A stretch of DNA of 64,000 nt from Bacillota bacterium (GCA_023622945.1 JAMNYG010000171.1:1-64000); one strand, 5' to 3'. Counted from the first letter of the stretch, positions 50,741-61,594 are shown. Notes: generated from the letters alone by a model not told the origin. Made by a program: numbers and translations.

Positions 50741-52081
50741 ATGTCAATCAGGCTGCGTAAAATATTCGGGGCAGTGGTTTATAATATAAAGCAAGCTGTA
50801 AGCAATAAGGAAGAACTGGCGACAAACCGCAGAAATATTATTCTCTCAAATATTTCTTCCGGTATAAGCGGAAATCTCATCGGAGGAAACTTTCTGACCG
50901 GTTTTCTTCTGCTGCTGAATGCGGATGACGCATTTATGGGCATGCTGACTATGGTCGGATTTGCCGGCAACCTGCTTCAGGTGCTTTCACCTCTTCTTAT
51001 GGAAAGATTTAATGAACGAAAGAGGCTGCTGATTGCTGCCAGGGCTACCATTCATTTCCTTAATATCGTTGTTGTCGGCTTGATCCCTTTCCTGAGATAT
51101 GACAATTCCCTGAAACTCATGATGATAATGGTAATAATCCTGTTGGTGAATATTATTAATGCAGTTACCGCTCCGGGATTTGCGGTATGGCATATTAAAA
51201 GCATACCTCAAAATGCCAGGGCTAAATTCTTTTCGGTTCAAAGCGCCCTTAACGGTATGGTGATATATGTACTTATCCTTGCTGCCAGCAAGGTGGCGGA
51301 TACCATGAAAGAATCGGGACACGAGATGCGTGGGCTGCTTATTCTGAGAGCTGCGGCAGTTATTTTTAGCATTATAGATATATTCTTCCTTTTCAGAATA
51401 AAGGAATACCCTAATCCCAGGAGCGAATCGCCTGTAAACCTGTTAAGCGTATTGGTCAGCCCTTTTAAAGAGAGGAGATACCTTGTGACGGTGGCGGTAG
51501 CATGTCTGTGGAACATATCTGCCAATCTGCCCGGACCTTATTACACCGTATATCTCCTGAAGGATTTGGATGTCAAATATTCATACCTTAACCTTATAGC
51601 CATGACTAACATTCCGGTACTGATTTTTCTAACACCGCTATGGAGCAGATTTCTTCAGCGCATATCATGGTTTAAGGGCTTGTATGTCTCCATGGCTGTT
51701 TACCTCATACACTATATCGGGTTATGCTTTGTTAATGAAAGCACTATGTTTTTATACCCTGTTTTTGCGGTTTTCAGCTTTATAATAGCACCGGGTATAA
51801 ACATTTCAATGGCCAGCATACCCTATGTAAACATTCCTGAAAAAAACCAGACCAATTATATCGGGTTTTACTCAACCATGAATAACCTGGCCGCCCTGAT
51901 ATCGGTTGCCATAGGGAAAGAGTTTATCAGGATCACGGAGGGAAATAACCTCAAATTATTAGGTGTAACCCTGCAAAACAAGCAATATATCCTGCTTCTT
52001 ACGGCAATGGTTATGGCTGCAGCCGTAGTACTTATATTCATATTCGACAAAGCGTTGCATAAAAAGGAAAATGAGGAATGA
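50741..52081 (+). CDS. Major facilitator superfamily transporter
   Basis: 446 aa, about 12 TM; 'SVQSALNGMVIYVLILAASKVADTM'. Confidence 0.75.
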   Translation: MSIRLRKIFGAVVYNIKQAVSNKEELATNRRNIILSNISSGISGNLIGGNFLTGFLLLLNADDAFMGMLTMVGFAGNLLQVLSPLLMERFNERKRLLIAARATIHFLNIVVVGLIPFLRYDNSLKLMMIMVIILLVNIINAVTAPGFAVWHIKSIPQNARAKFFSVQSALNGMVIYVLILAASKVADTMKESGHEMRGLLILRAAAVIFSIIDIFFLFRIKEYPNPRSESPVNLLSVLVSPFKERRYLVTVAVACLWNISANLPGPYYTVYLLKDLDVKYSYLNLIAMTNIPVLIFLTPLWSRFLQRISWFKGLYVSMAVYLIHYIGLCFVNESTMFLYPVFAVFSFIIAPGINISMASIPYVNIPEKNQTNYIGFYSTMNNLAALISVAIGKEFIRITEGNNLKLLGVTLQNKQYILLLTAMVMAAAVVLIFIFDKALHKKENEE

Positions 52082-52237
52082 ACCGGATTTACGTAAATTT
52101 TCTGCATGAATTCCCCTGACAATATTGAAATAACTGAAAATAAGATATAGAATTGCCTTGTATAGGTATATTCTCCAGTGCTATAAATAATTGGCATGAA
52201 ATGATATAATTCTTATAAACAAACGGGGGAATTTCAG

Positions 52238-53287
52238 ATGCGTAAAGACCGGAAACTTTCCATCGGTATCATTGGCACCGGAGGAATAGCAAATCAGGCT
52301 CATCTCCCCAGCCTGAGGGATATGGATAATGTTGAACTGGCTGCAATTTGCAGCATAGACAGAAAAAGTGCCGAGGAAACGGCAAAGAAGTTTTCCGTCC
52401 CGCATGTTTATACGTTATACGGGGAGATGTTGGAAAAAGAAGAACTGGACGCGGTGTTTGCGTTGGTTCCGCCCGATCAGATTTTCAGATGTGCTATGGA
52501 CTGCCTCAGTGCGGGGGTGGATGTGTTTATTGAAAAACCACCGGGAATTACATTGTTTCAAGCCGAAGCACTTCTTAAAAAATCACAGGAAGTTAACAGG
52601 ATATTGCACATAGGCTTCAACAGAAGGTATATACCGCTTATTCGTCACGTATTGAAAATTATGAAAGAGTCAACCAGGATTACCCAGGTGGAAGGGTGTT
52701 TCTACAAATACGGCTCGGCAGAGTTTTATGGAGGCTGCGCAAGTGCCCTCGAATGTGATGTCATTCATGTCATTGATCTTGTGAGATGGATAGCTGGTGG
52801 AGAACCTGTTGCTGCAGCTACCGTAGAAGGCAGGGAAAACAGTGTTGTACCGAATATGTGGAGCTCTGTGGTCCGCTTCGATAATAACGTTACGGGAATA
52901 ATAAAGGCCAACTATCAAACCGGTGGACGGGTACACAGGTTTGAAATCCACGGTCCGGGCGTCAGCGCTTTTATCAATATGGGATTTGGTACTTTTGATT
53001 GTGAGGCGGATATACTTTTTTATGATGAGTTAACCTGCAAAAAGGTTGCTGAGGCCAATGAAGGCGACCATCTGGTTTCCATGCCTCAGGAAGGCAGCAG
53101 GAGGCTGATACACATTGATGGCATGAAACTGGCAGGCAGTACCGATTTTTATAAGTATTACGGCTTTTATCAGGAGGACAGGGAATTCATTGAATGCGTA
53201 GCAAACCACAAACGCCCTCTTACGGATATTTCTGAAGCAGTCAAAACCATGCGGTTTATTGACTTGTTAAATGCCAGCCGCATTTAG
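52238..53287 (+). CDS. Gfo/Idh/MocA-family oxidoreductase
   Basis: 'LSIGIIGTGGIANQAHLPSLRDMDNVELAAICS', 'VFIEKPPGITLFQAEALLK'. Confidence 0.92.
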   Translation: MRKDRKLSIGIIGTGGIANQAHLPSLRDMDNVELAAICSIDRKSAEETAKKFSVPHVYTLYGEMLEKEELDAVFALVPPDQIFRCAMDCLSAGVDVFIEKPPGITLFQAEALLKKSQEVNRILHIGFNRRYIPLIRHVLKIMKESTRITQVEGCFYKYGSAEFYGGCASALECDVIHVIDLVRWIAGGEPVAAATVEGRENSVVPNMWSSVVRFDNNVTGIIKANYQTGGRVHRFEIHGPGVSAFINMGFGTFDCEADILFYDELTCKKVAEANEGDHLVSMPQEGSRRLIHIDGMKLAGSTDFYKYYGFYQEDREFIECVANHKRPLTDISEAVKTMRFIDLLNASRI

Positions 53288-53302
53288 AGAGGAGAATGCA
53301 TA

Positions 53303-54082
53303 ATGTTAAGTGTTGAGAACAATAGCCGATGCACTGACAATAATAACCGCTGCATAAGCCTGAAGCTGAAAACCCAATACCTGGCGCGGGACAAAAATGG
53401 CTATAATGTCTGGAACCAGGTGATAAGGGAAGAGAAATGGAAGACGGACCAAACGGCACTGATATTATGTGATGTATGGGACAAGCATTGGTCAAGAGGA
53501 GCTGATGAGAGGCTTATCCCTATGCTTCCTGCAATGAATGAGCTGACTGAATATCTGAGGGGAAAAGGGGTGCAGATAGTGCACGCACCTTCCGATACGA
53601 TGGGGTTTTATTCCAATCATCCGGCAAGGCTAAGGATATTGGAGTATCCCGTTGTAGATGTTCCCGAGGTGGTTGAACGCCCCGATTATCCTCTGCCGGT
53701 GGATGCTTCCGACCAGGGTTCGGATACCGATGATAAACCTTATATTGCATGGACATGCCAGCATCCCATGATATATATCGATGAAGAGCGCGACGTGATT
53801 TCAGATAAGGGATCGGAAATATTCAGCTTCTTCCATCATAAAGGCATAAAAAATGTTTTAATAATGGGCGTCCACACAAACATGTGTATTCTGCACAGAA
53901 CATTTGCCATTAAAGCCATGGTAAGGCGGGGTTTCAACCCGGTTCTTGTGAGAGATCTGACCGACAGCATGTATAACCCCGCAAGACCTCCGTATGTGAG
54001 CCATGAGGAAGGAACCAGGCTGGTCATCGAATATATTGAGAAGTTCTGGTGTCCTACCGTGCTTTCAAAGGATATAAAATAG
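53303..54082 (+). CDS. Isochorismatase-like cysteine hydrolase
   Basis: 'DQTALILCDVWDKHW', 'VLIMGVHTNMCILHRTFAIKAMVRRGFNPVLVRDLTDS'. Confidence 0.82.
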   Translation: MLSVENNSRCTDNNNRCISLKLKTQYLARDKNGYNVWNQVIREEKWKTDQTALILCDVWDKHWSRGADERLIPMLPAMNELTEYLRGKGVQIVHAPSDTMGFYSNHPARLRILEYPVVDVPEVVERPDYPLPVDASDQGSDTDDKPYIAWTCQHPMIYIDEERDVISDKGSEIFSFFHHKGIKNVLIMGVHTNMCILHRTFAIKAMVRRGFNPVLVRDLTDSMYNPARPPYVSHEEGTRLVIEYIEKFWCPTVLSKDIK

Positions 54083-54243
54083 TCTCATATCAATTATTAA
54101 TTCAATGTTTCAGTTGAATACTCAATTCAATTTTCTGTGCCTTGGTCGGGTTAACCCTATTCCTTGACAGGGTTAGGCCCTTTCAGGGCTTTTGTTTAAG
54201 ATATTTTTATCTGGGGACCTTTTATCCAGGAGTTTTTCTGTTT

Positions 54244-54480
54244 GATAACTTTTTCTGCTCGATATTTTCAGTTTGATGTATATTCTTTTGATATCTTTAG
54301 TTGTCTGATGTCTTATCTGTTTAATATTTTCTGCCTGATACTTTATCTGTTTAATTGCCTTCTGCTGATGTTTTTTGATTAATAGTTTTCTTTCTGATTT
54401 TTTTCTGCTTAATGGTTTTCTTCCTGATCTCTTTTCTGAATAATGGTTTTCTGTCTGATTTTTTCTGCTCTTAAGTTTTT
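54244..54480. repeat. Degenerate about 30-bp tandem repeat, 6-7 copies, extremely T-rich
   Basis: gatgtcttatctgtttaatattttctgcct / gatactttatctgtttaattgccttctgct / gatgttttttgattaatagttttctttct / gatttttttctgcttaatggttttcttcct / gatctcttttctgaataatggttttctgtct. Confidence 0.75.
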
Positions 54481-54677
54481 CTGGATATTTGTCTTTCCGG
54501 GACAAGCATTTACCGGGCAATGCACTTAGCAAATAATGCTTTCCACGGGTATATATGAATTTAATTAACACCGGCACATATGAATCTGATTAACGCTGGT
54601 AGTATACCTGAAACCCAAGGTAATGGTCCGGTATAAGCAACATAAACAAATAATTGGAATTAACAATAAATGTATTT

Positions 54678-54713
54678 GAATATTAACACCTGTATCATGC
54701 AGGTTGAATATTC
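54678..54713. promoter_or_regulatory. Dyad upstream of secreted lyase-like gene
   Basis: GAATATTaacaCCTGtatcatgCAGGttGAATATTC. Confidence 0.5.
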
Positions 54714-54756
54714 CTGAATATACTTTTATTAAAAGAGAAAACAGTATGAAAGGGGT

Positions 54757-56958
54757 ATGGCAATGCGAAAAAGAGCTATATCAATCATTCTTATAATTGC
54801 TTTGGCCTTTCCGTTTGTTCCCGGCATGTTTAATACTGCCAAAGCAGAGGATACCTCCTATGCGCCGAAAGTTCCTGCAAGCCTTCCTCAGCCGGCCAAG
54901 GGGCAAAGCGTGTATGACCCTCAGTTCGGGAACACGAGAATCATACGCCTTACCGACAGAAGTGACGGACCAAATGGCTGTGTGGTACCGTATTCCTACT
55001 GGCCCATTTTCAATTGCAACTCCACAAAATACTGGATTGCAGATCCCACAAACGGTCAGCTGAGGCTTTATAACTTTGACCCGGATACATATACTTCCAC
55101 ATACGTAGGACCGCTTAATACAGGTCTGGACTGGCAGGGATTGATATGGTCATACGATGATCCCAATATCCTATATGGATTGAGAGGTTATTATGCAGGC
55201 GGAAACAACCAGCTCTGTGCATACAATGTAGCTACAGGGCAGCTTACCGTAATACATGACTTCACAGCTTCAGGCGATCTGCCTAAAGGCAACCCTCTCC
55301 AGCTGTCCAAAGCCCGCGAAAACGACCGTTATTTCTCATTTCACTGGAAAGCTAACGATAACAGTGCTCCCAGGTATGCAGTCGTATATGACAGGCAGCT
55401 GAACAGAACCTATCTGTTTGATGCCTCAGATCCCAATAACCAGGTTTCATACCTTGATGAGTGCAGGTTGGATAGAGACGGGACCAAACTTGTCATAGTT
55501 ACCGGAGCTGAATTCCATATATGGGACTATGTCAATGATACACAGGAAATTGTATATGCAAACTTTACCGATCATGCAGGCGGGCATTACAATGTAGGTA
55601 ATGGATGGATGGCAAACATGGATATCTATTCTACAGGTAACGGGAACCGCACTCTGAAGCGCTGGCTGTCCTCTCCGAAACAATGGATTGAATTATTTGA
55701 CTCGGGAAGGTTTGCAAATCCGCCGTATTCCGTAATAGAATGGAACGTCGACCATCATTATTCCATTGAGGGACCCAATGATGACTGGATGTGTATTTCA
55801 TCAAGGTGTCTGGCCGGAGCAGACTACACAAAACCATTCCAGAACGAAATATGGCTGGTTAAGACCGACGGATCCGGTCAGGTCAAGAGATTGGCTCACC
55901 ACAGAAGCTCAATGGCAGACTATTGGAGAAGTCCTTTTGCACAGATTTCTCCGGACGGGAGATTCATAGCCTTCAATTCAGACTGGAATAACCCAAACCA
56001 GCCTCAGGATATATATATAATACCGCTTGATGACTCAATTTGGGGCGGTTCATCTCCTACACCCACACCTACGCCTACACCTTCGCCGGGCGGAGTGTTT
56101 AATGATAATGAGACGGGTACGGGCAACAACCAGATAGAGTATGTGGGGAACTGGATCTACAGGACAGATTTTACAAGCGGACCTTACCAGCTGGACCTTC
56201 ACGAACACAAGAACAGAAATGCTACCGATTATGCGCTTATACGTTTCTATGGTACAGGTATCAAAATATATTCTCTTTTGGACAGTTGGAACGGTATATG
56301 CGCCATTTCTGTGGACGGCGGTACCGAAACGCTGGTAGACACGTATAGCAGCACTTTACAGTGGCAGTCGCTGATATACACCAGGACGGGATTGCCGGAG
56401 GGGAACCACACCGTCAAGATAAAAATGACCAATACAAAAAATCCAAACTCATATGACTATTGCATTTTTATTGACAAATTTGAGGTGATAGCTTCAACAT
56501 CGTCACCTTCCCCGACGCCGACACCGACACCTACACCTATGCCCATAATTGTAAATAACAATACAACCGGTACAGGAAACAACCAGTTTGAATACGGACC
56601 TACCCAGTGGTCATGGTCCTATGATAACTCCAGTTGGTGTTCCGGTGCCTATCAGAGCGACCTGCATGGAAGCCAGCAGACCGACGCATATGCAAGGATC
56701 AGATTTAATGGTACGCAGATAAAGCTGTATGGTGTAAAGGGAAGTTGGTTTGGAAAAATGGGAGTAAAAATTGATTCGGGTGCTGAAACCATCATAGATT
56801 GTTATGAAAACACTCAGGAACAGATGCAGGTTCTGCTTTATACAAGCCCGGTGCTTCCTCCGGGACAACACACTCTGACCATACGTTCAACAGGAACCAA
56901 GAATCCCAACTCGTACGGAATGTGGGTATACGTCGATAAAGTTGAAATACAGCCATGA
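54757..56958 (+). CDS. Secreted beta-propeller protein (oligogalacturonate-lyase-like) with two C-terminal carbohydrate-binding-like modules joined by PTPTPTP linkers
   Basis: Signal peptide; propeller-like 'NTRIIRLTDRSDGPNG'; TPTPTPTPSPGG and SPTPTPTPTPMP linkers; duplicated 'NNxTGTGNNQxEY...DxALIRFxGTxIKxYxxxxSWxG' module. Confidence 0.7.
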   Translation: MAMRKRAISIILIIALAFPFVPGMFNTAKAEDTSYAPKVPASLPQPAKGQSVYDPQFGNTRIIRLTDRSDGPNGCVVPYSYWPIFNCNSTKYWIADPTNGQLRLYNFDPDTYTSTYVGPLNTGLDWQGLIWSYDDPNILYGLRGYYAGGNNQLCAYNVATGQLTVIHDFTASGDLPKGNPLQLSKARENDRYFSFHWKANDNSAPRYAVVYDRQLNRTYLFDASDPNNQVSYLDECRLDRDGTKLVIVTGAEFHIWDYVNDTQEIVYANFTDHAGGHYNVGNGWMANMDIYSTGNGNRTLKRWLSSPKQWIELFDSGRFANPPYSVIEWNVDHHYSIEGPNDDWMCISSRCLAGADYTKPFQNEIWLVKTDGSGQVKRLAHHRSSMADYWRSPFAQISPDGRFIAFNSDWNNPNQPQDIYIIPLDDSIWGGSSPTPTPTPTPSPGGVFNDNETGTGNNQIEYVGNWIYRTDFTSGPYQLDLHEHKNRNATDYALIRFYGTGIKIYSLLDSWNGICAISVDGGTETLVDTYSSTLQWQSLIYTRTGLPEGNHTVKIKMTNTKNPNSYDYCIFIDKFEVIASTSSPSPTPTPTPTPMPIIVNNNTTGTGNNQFEYGPTQWSWSYDNSSWCSGAYQSDLHGSQQTDAYARIRFNGTQIKLYGVKGSWFGKMGVKIDSGAETIIDCYENTQEQMQVLLYTSPVLPPGQHTLTIRSTGTKNPNSYGMWVYVDKVEIQP

Positions 56959-57050
56959 ATAAAGTATAAATTCAGCCCTGAACAGAGTATAAATACGACC
57001 GTGAATAAAGCAGAAATACAACATTAACCAAAATAGAAAAATACGTAGGT
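56957..57050. repeat. 23-bp degenerate tandem repeat x4
   Basis: ccatgaataaagtataaattcag / ccctgaacagagtataaatacga / ccgtgaataaagcagaaatacaa / cattaaccaaaatagaaaaatacg. Confidence 0.7.
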
Positions 57051-57065
57051 ATAAACCCTTGAGAA

Positions 57066-57097
57066 GAAAGGTGCTGGTTCAGACCCCAGCACCTTTC
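57066..57097. terminator. Bidirectional terminator between convergent genes
   Basis: gaaaggtgctgg ttcagacc ccagcacctttc. Confidence 0.85.
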
Positions 57098-57132
57098 CTG
57101 TATAAGAGAATAATATCCTGAAATGCCTTCAT

Positions 57133-59265
57133 TCAGCGGTACTGCACTTTAATGCACTCGTACATGTAAAGCTTTGGAATGTACACTTCAACATATCCTT
57201 CGAAAATTTCATATTCTGGCCTGGAATCACTGTAAAGCAGGTGCACACTTTCTACACATCTGCCTCCCGTATTAATTTTTACCCTGATGTCATAGACCGG
57301 TACGTATTCCTCACGGGTGGGGGCAGATTTTATCTTGTTGCCGTTATCGTTTATAAGATGAAGAAGTGCGTAATCCCGGTATTCGGTCATATTGGCAACA
57401 ATGCCTCTGCTGCCTTCAATCTCATATGGAATGTCCTTACCTGCCAACCAACGGAATATATTATCGTAAAGCTTCCTGATTGCTGCATACCTTGATGTCC
57501 TGTAAAGGGCTTCCAGGCTTTGAGGCATAAAGACCACAGTACCTTTGCCATACTTTCTTACTATGATGGCAGGCGAGACGTCTATATCATGGTCTATGCC
57601 GGATGTAACCGCAACAACTTCATCATGGTTATGGGCCTTTACCGTAAGGAACTGCATATCCTGTGGAATGAACTGTCCGATTCTGAAACCCTCGGTGACC
57701 GGATGGGATTTAAGTATTTTCACATAGCACTGACCGCGGAAACGGATATCCCTATTTTCCGTCAGGTCTGCTCCGAAAAGGTCGGCAAGACCGAAGTTGT
57801 CACGCCTGTTTCCTTTTTCGTCATAAAGGGAGGTCATAAAGGTAGCTACCAAATTGCCTCCCTTTCGGACATAATCGCGAACCCTGTCCATGTCATCCTC
57901 GCTCATACAGGCTACATTGGGGAGGAAAACCGCCTTGTACTCCGAGAGATCGGCAGGGCTCAGGGTTGTATTGTAGAACGGCTCTACCTGGTGGAAATTG
58001 TCTTTCAGGACATTGAAGCCACCGTAGAAAAACAGCCTGTATTTCTGGCATTTTTCTATACTGTCCTTGAACCACCAGTCAGATGTGTCTCCTGAAACCC
58101 ACATGCCTATGAATTTTTTATTCCTGACTTTCTCCAAAACTTTCTCATTTTTTTCTATGTATCCGTAAATATCCTTAAGGTACCCGATGGTATCATTCTG
58201 CCGGTATATCCTGCTTATTGCGTAATAAATGGGAGCTCCGTTGCCTGCAATGACGGTAAAACCTTCGTTTTTTATTTCTTCCCCCTCTACCGGTATTCCC
58301 ATGCAGTCGGCGCCTATGAACATATCATCATCGATCAGGTGCTGGTGCTGCGTGAGATTTATTCCGCTTATATAGCTCCATATATATTTGCCCGTGGAAC
58401 GTCCCAGCATGATGTGCAAAAGTTTTTCCTGCACGGTATGTACGCCCTCGAACATAAATCCGTCCAGGACCTTGAAACGGTCATTTCCCCAATACCTGGA
58501 ATGGAACCATCCGCAGTTGTTGAAAAGGTGGGGTATGTCCTTTTTCTTTATGATGGCATTCAATTCTTTCATCAGGCCTTCCTTAACCTCATAATTGAGC
58601 CAATGGAGATATTCTCTGTTGTCAGGGTCATCCCAGTCCCGATGCCCTTTGTTGGATGGAATGCTTTTTCCGGTCTTTTTGAAATAGATCTCCCTGCACT
58701 CAGGACAATGGCAGTATATCCCTACAGAGCCCTGTTCATGGTAAGGACCGTCAAAATACATTCCGTCTATGTCATATCCGGTTACAATTTCATTTACAAT
58801 ACCCTTTATTGCTTCCCTGTACGCTTTTCTGTTCAGGCAAAGGTTATAGCTTCTGAAATATCCAAGGTGCCACCATCCCAGCCTGTTGCCGTCTTCATCA
58901 AGTTTAGCCCAGGAATTATAAGGTTCGATATCCGCATCCAGCGGAAGGAAAGGATGTCCTACCGAAACGTAAGGTATGACCTTGATTCCCCTTTTATGAC
59001 ATGCGTAAATTGTTTCCTTAAGGAGGTCCCGGCCTTTTAAATCCGGATGTACTGGGAAATAACGGGTAGGATAGTAGGCATAATATCCTATCGCAGGAAA
59101 ACGGAATATGTTGGATTTGGTTTCCTGCAAAATATCTGCTATGCGCTCTGCGTCATAATCGATGGTGGGAAACAGTGGCGGACCGTAACCTTCCAGAAGC
59201 TGTGCCCTTCCTGTTAACAACCAGTCGTACTTACCCATTTTATTATCCTCCGGATTTTTATTCAT
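57133..59265 (-). CDS. Glycoside-hydrolase-like protein: GH-type TIM barrel N-terminus plus beta-galactosidase-trimerisation (GATase-like) domain
   Basis: 710 aa; 'ACHKRGIKVIPYVSVGHPFLPLD', 'DIDGMYFDGPYHEQGSVGIYCHCPECREIYFKKTG'; 'VRDYVRKGGNLVATFMTSLYDEKGNRRDNFGLADLFG'. Confidence 0.8.
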   Translation of the reverse strand: MNKNPEDNKMGKYDWLLTGRAQLLEGYGPPLFPTIDYDAERIADILQETKSNIFRFPAIGYYAYYPTRYFPVHPDLKGRDLLKETIYACHKRGIKVIPYVSVGHPFLPLDADIEPYNSWAKLDEDGNRLGWWHLGYFRSYNLCLNRKAYREAIKGIVNEIVTGYDIDGMYFDGPYHEQGSVGIYCHCPECREIYFKKTGKSIPSNKGHRDWDDPDNREYLHWLNYEVKEGLMKELNAIIKKKDIPHLFNNCGWFHSRYWGNDRFKVLDGFMFEGVHTVQEKLLHIMLGRSTGKYIWSYISGINLTQHQHLIDDDMFIGADCMGIPVEGEEIKNEGFTVIAGNGAPIYYAISRIYRQNDTIGYLKDIYGYIEKNEKVLEKVRNKKFIGMWVSGDTSDWWFKDSIEKCQKYRLFFYGGFNVLKDNFHQVEPFYNTTLSPADLSEYKAVFLPNVACMSEDDMDRVRDYVRKGGNLVATFMTSLYDEKGNRRDNFGLADLFGADLTENRDIRFRGQCYVKILKSHPVTEGFRIGQFIPQDMQFLTVKAHNHDEVVAVTSGIDHDIDVSPAIIVRKYGKGTVVFMPQSLEALYRTSRYAAIRKLYDNIFRWLAGKDIPYEIEGSRGIVANMTEYRDYALLHLINDNGNKIKSAPTREEYVPVYDIRVKINTGGRCVESVHLLYSDSRPEYEIFEGYVEVYIPKLYMYECIKVQYR

Positions 59266-59442
59266 ATTAACATGGCATTAGGTTTATGGATTATAACCTG
59301 TGTTATACCTGTAAGATATTGTATCACAGAATTTTTGCATGTGCAATGCCGTTATTGCCAGATATTTTAAGCAAACTTAGCATGATCACCTGAGAAAATA
59401 TTAATTTTGCTGTTGTAATTATCAACCAAATGATTTATAATA

Positions 59443-59455
59443 ATACCACTGGTAT
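59443..59455. promoter_or_regulatory. Perfect 6-1-6 palindrome in divergent intergenic region
   Basis: ATACCA-C-TGGTAT. Confidence 0.45.
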
Positions 59456-59775
59456 AAAACAGGTAGTATTTAAGTAAAGTTTATGCTCTCCATCGCAAAA
59501 CATTTCGGGCAAGGATATTTCAACTGTTCATATTAACAATACTTAACGTACTGATCAAATAATTCTTTTCGGCCGGTGTAAAAACTGCGGAGGTTGCAAT
59601 TTGAAAACACTAAACTGCTTACCGGGTATTCAGGATTGCAAATGCATATTTTCGCAGGTGAAAGGGGAGTGATGATGCAAATAAGGTAAAACTTCATACC
59701 AATACATTTCGGGTTATTAAAATGATTACCAAAAGGGTTACCAAAAGCAGTATGTTTCAAGGGGGAATTTTGTTT

Positions 59776-61518
59776 ATGAAGAAGTTTATATGCATTGTGT
59801 TATGCATAGCTTTGGTGATAGCACCAACGCTTACTGGATGCGGCAAGGCAAAAGAGACCAATACACAGCCTACCACGACAGAAGCTGAACAGTCTCAATC
59901 GGCTACAACTGAGGCCACAACTGAGCCTGCAACAACTGAGGCTGAAACAACACAGGCTGACGCTTCCAAACCTGATACAATTCAGCTCCCTATAGTTACC
60001 GAACCTACCACAATCAAAATCCTTGCCCATGACTGCTGGGGTGAGAAATATACCTTTACCAAGGATCCTATGAGGTTCCCGGTACATCAGAAATGGTATG
60101 AAAGGACCGGTGTGACCGTTGAGTGGGAAGTCTACCCCGATGACCAGATTTTTGAGGTATCCAAGCTCAGATTGTATTCAGGTGTTAACCTGCCCGACCT
60201 GGTTTATACAGGTGAAGATGCAAACCTGCTTGGGCAGCAAGGTATAATAATACCTATCGATGAAATAATTTACGAACACTGTCCCGATATTGTAAGGGTA
60301 ATGGAAGAATATCCAAATTACAGGAAAGCCATCACTGCTGATGACGGCCATATCTACAAGCTAACATGGCTCCAGCCCGGCAGCGCCATGACAAACCCAT
60401 GGGCACCGCTGGCCATCAGGAGAGACTGGGTCAAGAAACTCGGACTTGAACTTCCCAGGAATGCTGAAGAACTCTATACCGTGTTCAAGGCTTTCAAGAC
60501 ACAGGATCCTAACCGGAACGGGAAGAATGATGAAATACCGTTTACCGTTATCTGGGGTGATGCTTCTGCTCTTACAGCTTTAGCCGGTCCCTTGTTCGGT
60601 GTTGACTTATCCTGGAGGGAAAACCAGACTACAGCCTTTGGACTTGACGAGACCAGGACAAAGATAATAGCCCAGCTGGAAAGACCCGAGTGTAAAGATT
60701 TTATAGCATACTGCCAGAAGCTGATGAAAGAAGGTCTGGTGGATCCCGAATTGGCACACAGCAATGAAGACCTTGTAAAGCAGAAGATATCAGCAAACAT
60801 CCTTGGGTCGGTCCCCACTTATTACAGCACATGCGTCGAATACAACAGGCTCAGCAGGGAAGGCGGAGACCCGGATGCAGACTGGTATGGACTGACTCCT
60901 TTCGATCTTCCCGACGGTACTCCCGGAAAGATGTATTATAATGACGGCATTTTCCATGCATTTGTAGTTACCAAGGATTGCAAAATACCTGAAGTGGTTC
61001 TCAAATGGATTGACTGGGTATGCTACTCCAAGGAAGGTCATGATCTGGGTTATTGGGGCATAGAAGGCATTACATATGAAGTGGTAGACGGAAAGAAAAA
61101 ACTGACAGACTATGTAACCAAGAATCCTGACGGCTTAAGCTGGATAGAAGCAATGTGGTCTGTAGGCGCAAAGCCGCTGCTTCCTATTGTAATCCCTGTT
61201 CCACAGATAAAGAGCCTGTATGAAGACGACTCCACCTTTATAGAGAATGACCCGGTCAAGTATGAAGCATGGCAAAGGCTTAAAGACAGGTGGGAGCCAG
61301 GCATGCCTCCTTTGTCACCTACCATAGAAGAATCCAAGGAGCTGAAGAGGATATTTGACGACTGCGACGTGTTCTACAGAGAAAACCTTGCCAAGTTTAT
61401 GAACGGTGAAAGACCTCTGTCCGAATGGGATTCATTTGTGCAGGAGCTTAATGACAGGGGAATGAGAAGAGAAAAGGAAATCTGGCAGGCCATGCTGGAC
61501 AGATGGAATTCCAAATAA
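59776..61518 (+). CDS. ABC transporter extracellular solute-binding lipoprotein
   Basis: Lipobox 'VIAPTLTGCGKA', TTEATTEPATTEAETT linker, family 1-type binding protein; upstream of two permeases. Confidence 0.9.
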   Translation: MKKFICIVLCIALVIAPTLTGCGKAKETNTQPTTTEAEQSQSATTEATTEPATTEAETTQADASKPDTIQLPIVTEPTTIKILAHDCWGEKYTFTKDPMRFPVHQKWYERTGVTVEWEVYPDDQIFEVSKLRLYSGVNLPDLVYTGEDANLLGQQGIIIPIDEIIYEHCPDIVRVMEEYPNYRKAITADDGHIYKLTWLQPGSAMTNPWAPLAIRRDWVKKLGLELPRNAEELYTVFKAFKTQDPNRNGKNDEIPFTVIWGDASALTALAGPLFGVDLSWRENQTTAFGLDETRTKIIAQLERPECKDFIAYCQKLMKEGLVDPELAHSNEDLVKQKISANILGSVPTYYSTCVEYNRLSREGGDPDADWYGLTPFDLPDGTPGKMYYNDGIFHAFVVTKDCKIPEVVLKWIDWVCYSKEGHDLGYWGIEGITYEVVDGKKKLTDYVTKNPDGLSWIEAMWSVGAKPLLPIVIPVPQIKSLYEDDSTFIENDPVKYEAWQRLKDRWEPGMPPLSPTIEESKELKRIFDDCDVFYRENLAKFMNGERPLSEWDSFVQELNDRGMRREKEIWQAMLDRWNSK

Positions 61519-61594
61519 CACTAATTGCCTGACAATGGTGCATGCATCACCAAAGATGCATGCACCAATCCTTAAAAAAAGGGGATAGGAACTT

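Noticed and set aside
54173-54577. 134-aa Lys-rich minus-strand ORF
   Set aside because: Product of the degenerate T-rich tandem repeat; no RBS or conserved features visible.
57520-59040. Long plus-strand ORFs (191 aa and 233 aa) antisense to the GH-like gene
   Set aside because: Shadow ORFs of a well-supported 710-aa minus-strand gene; no RBS or domain-like sequence.
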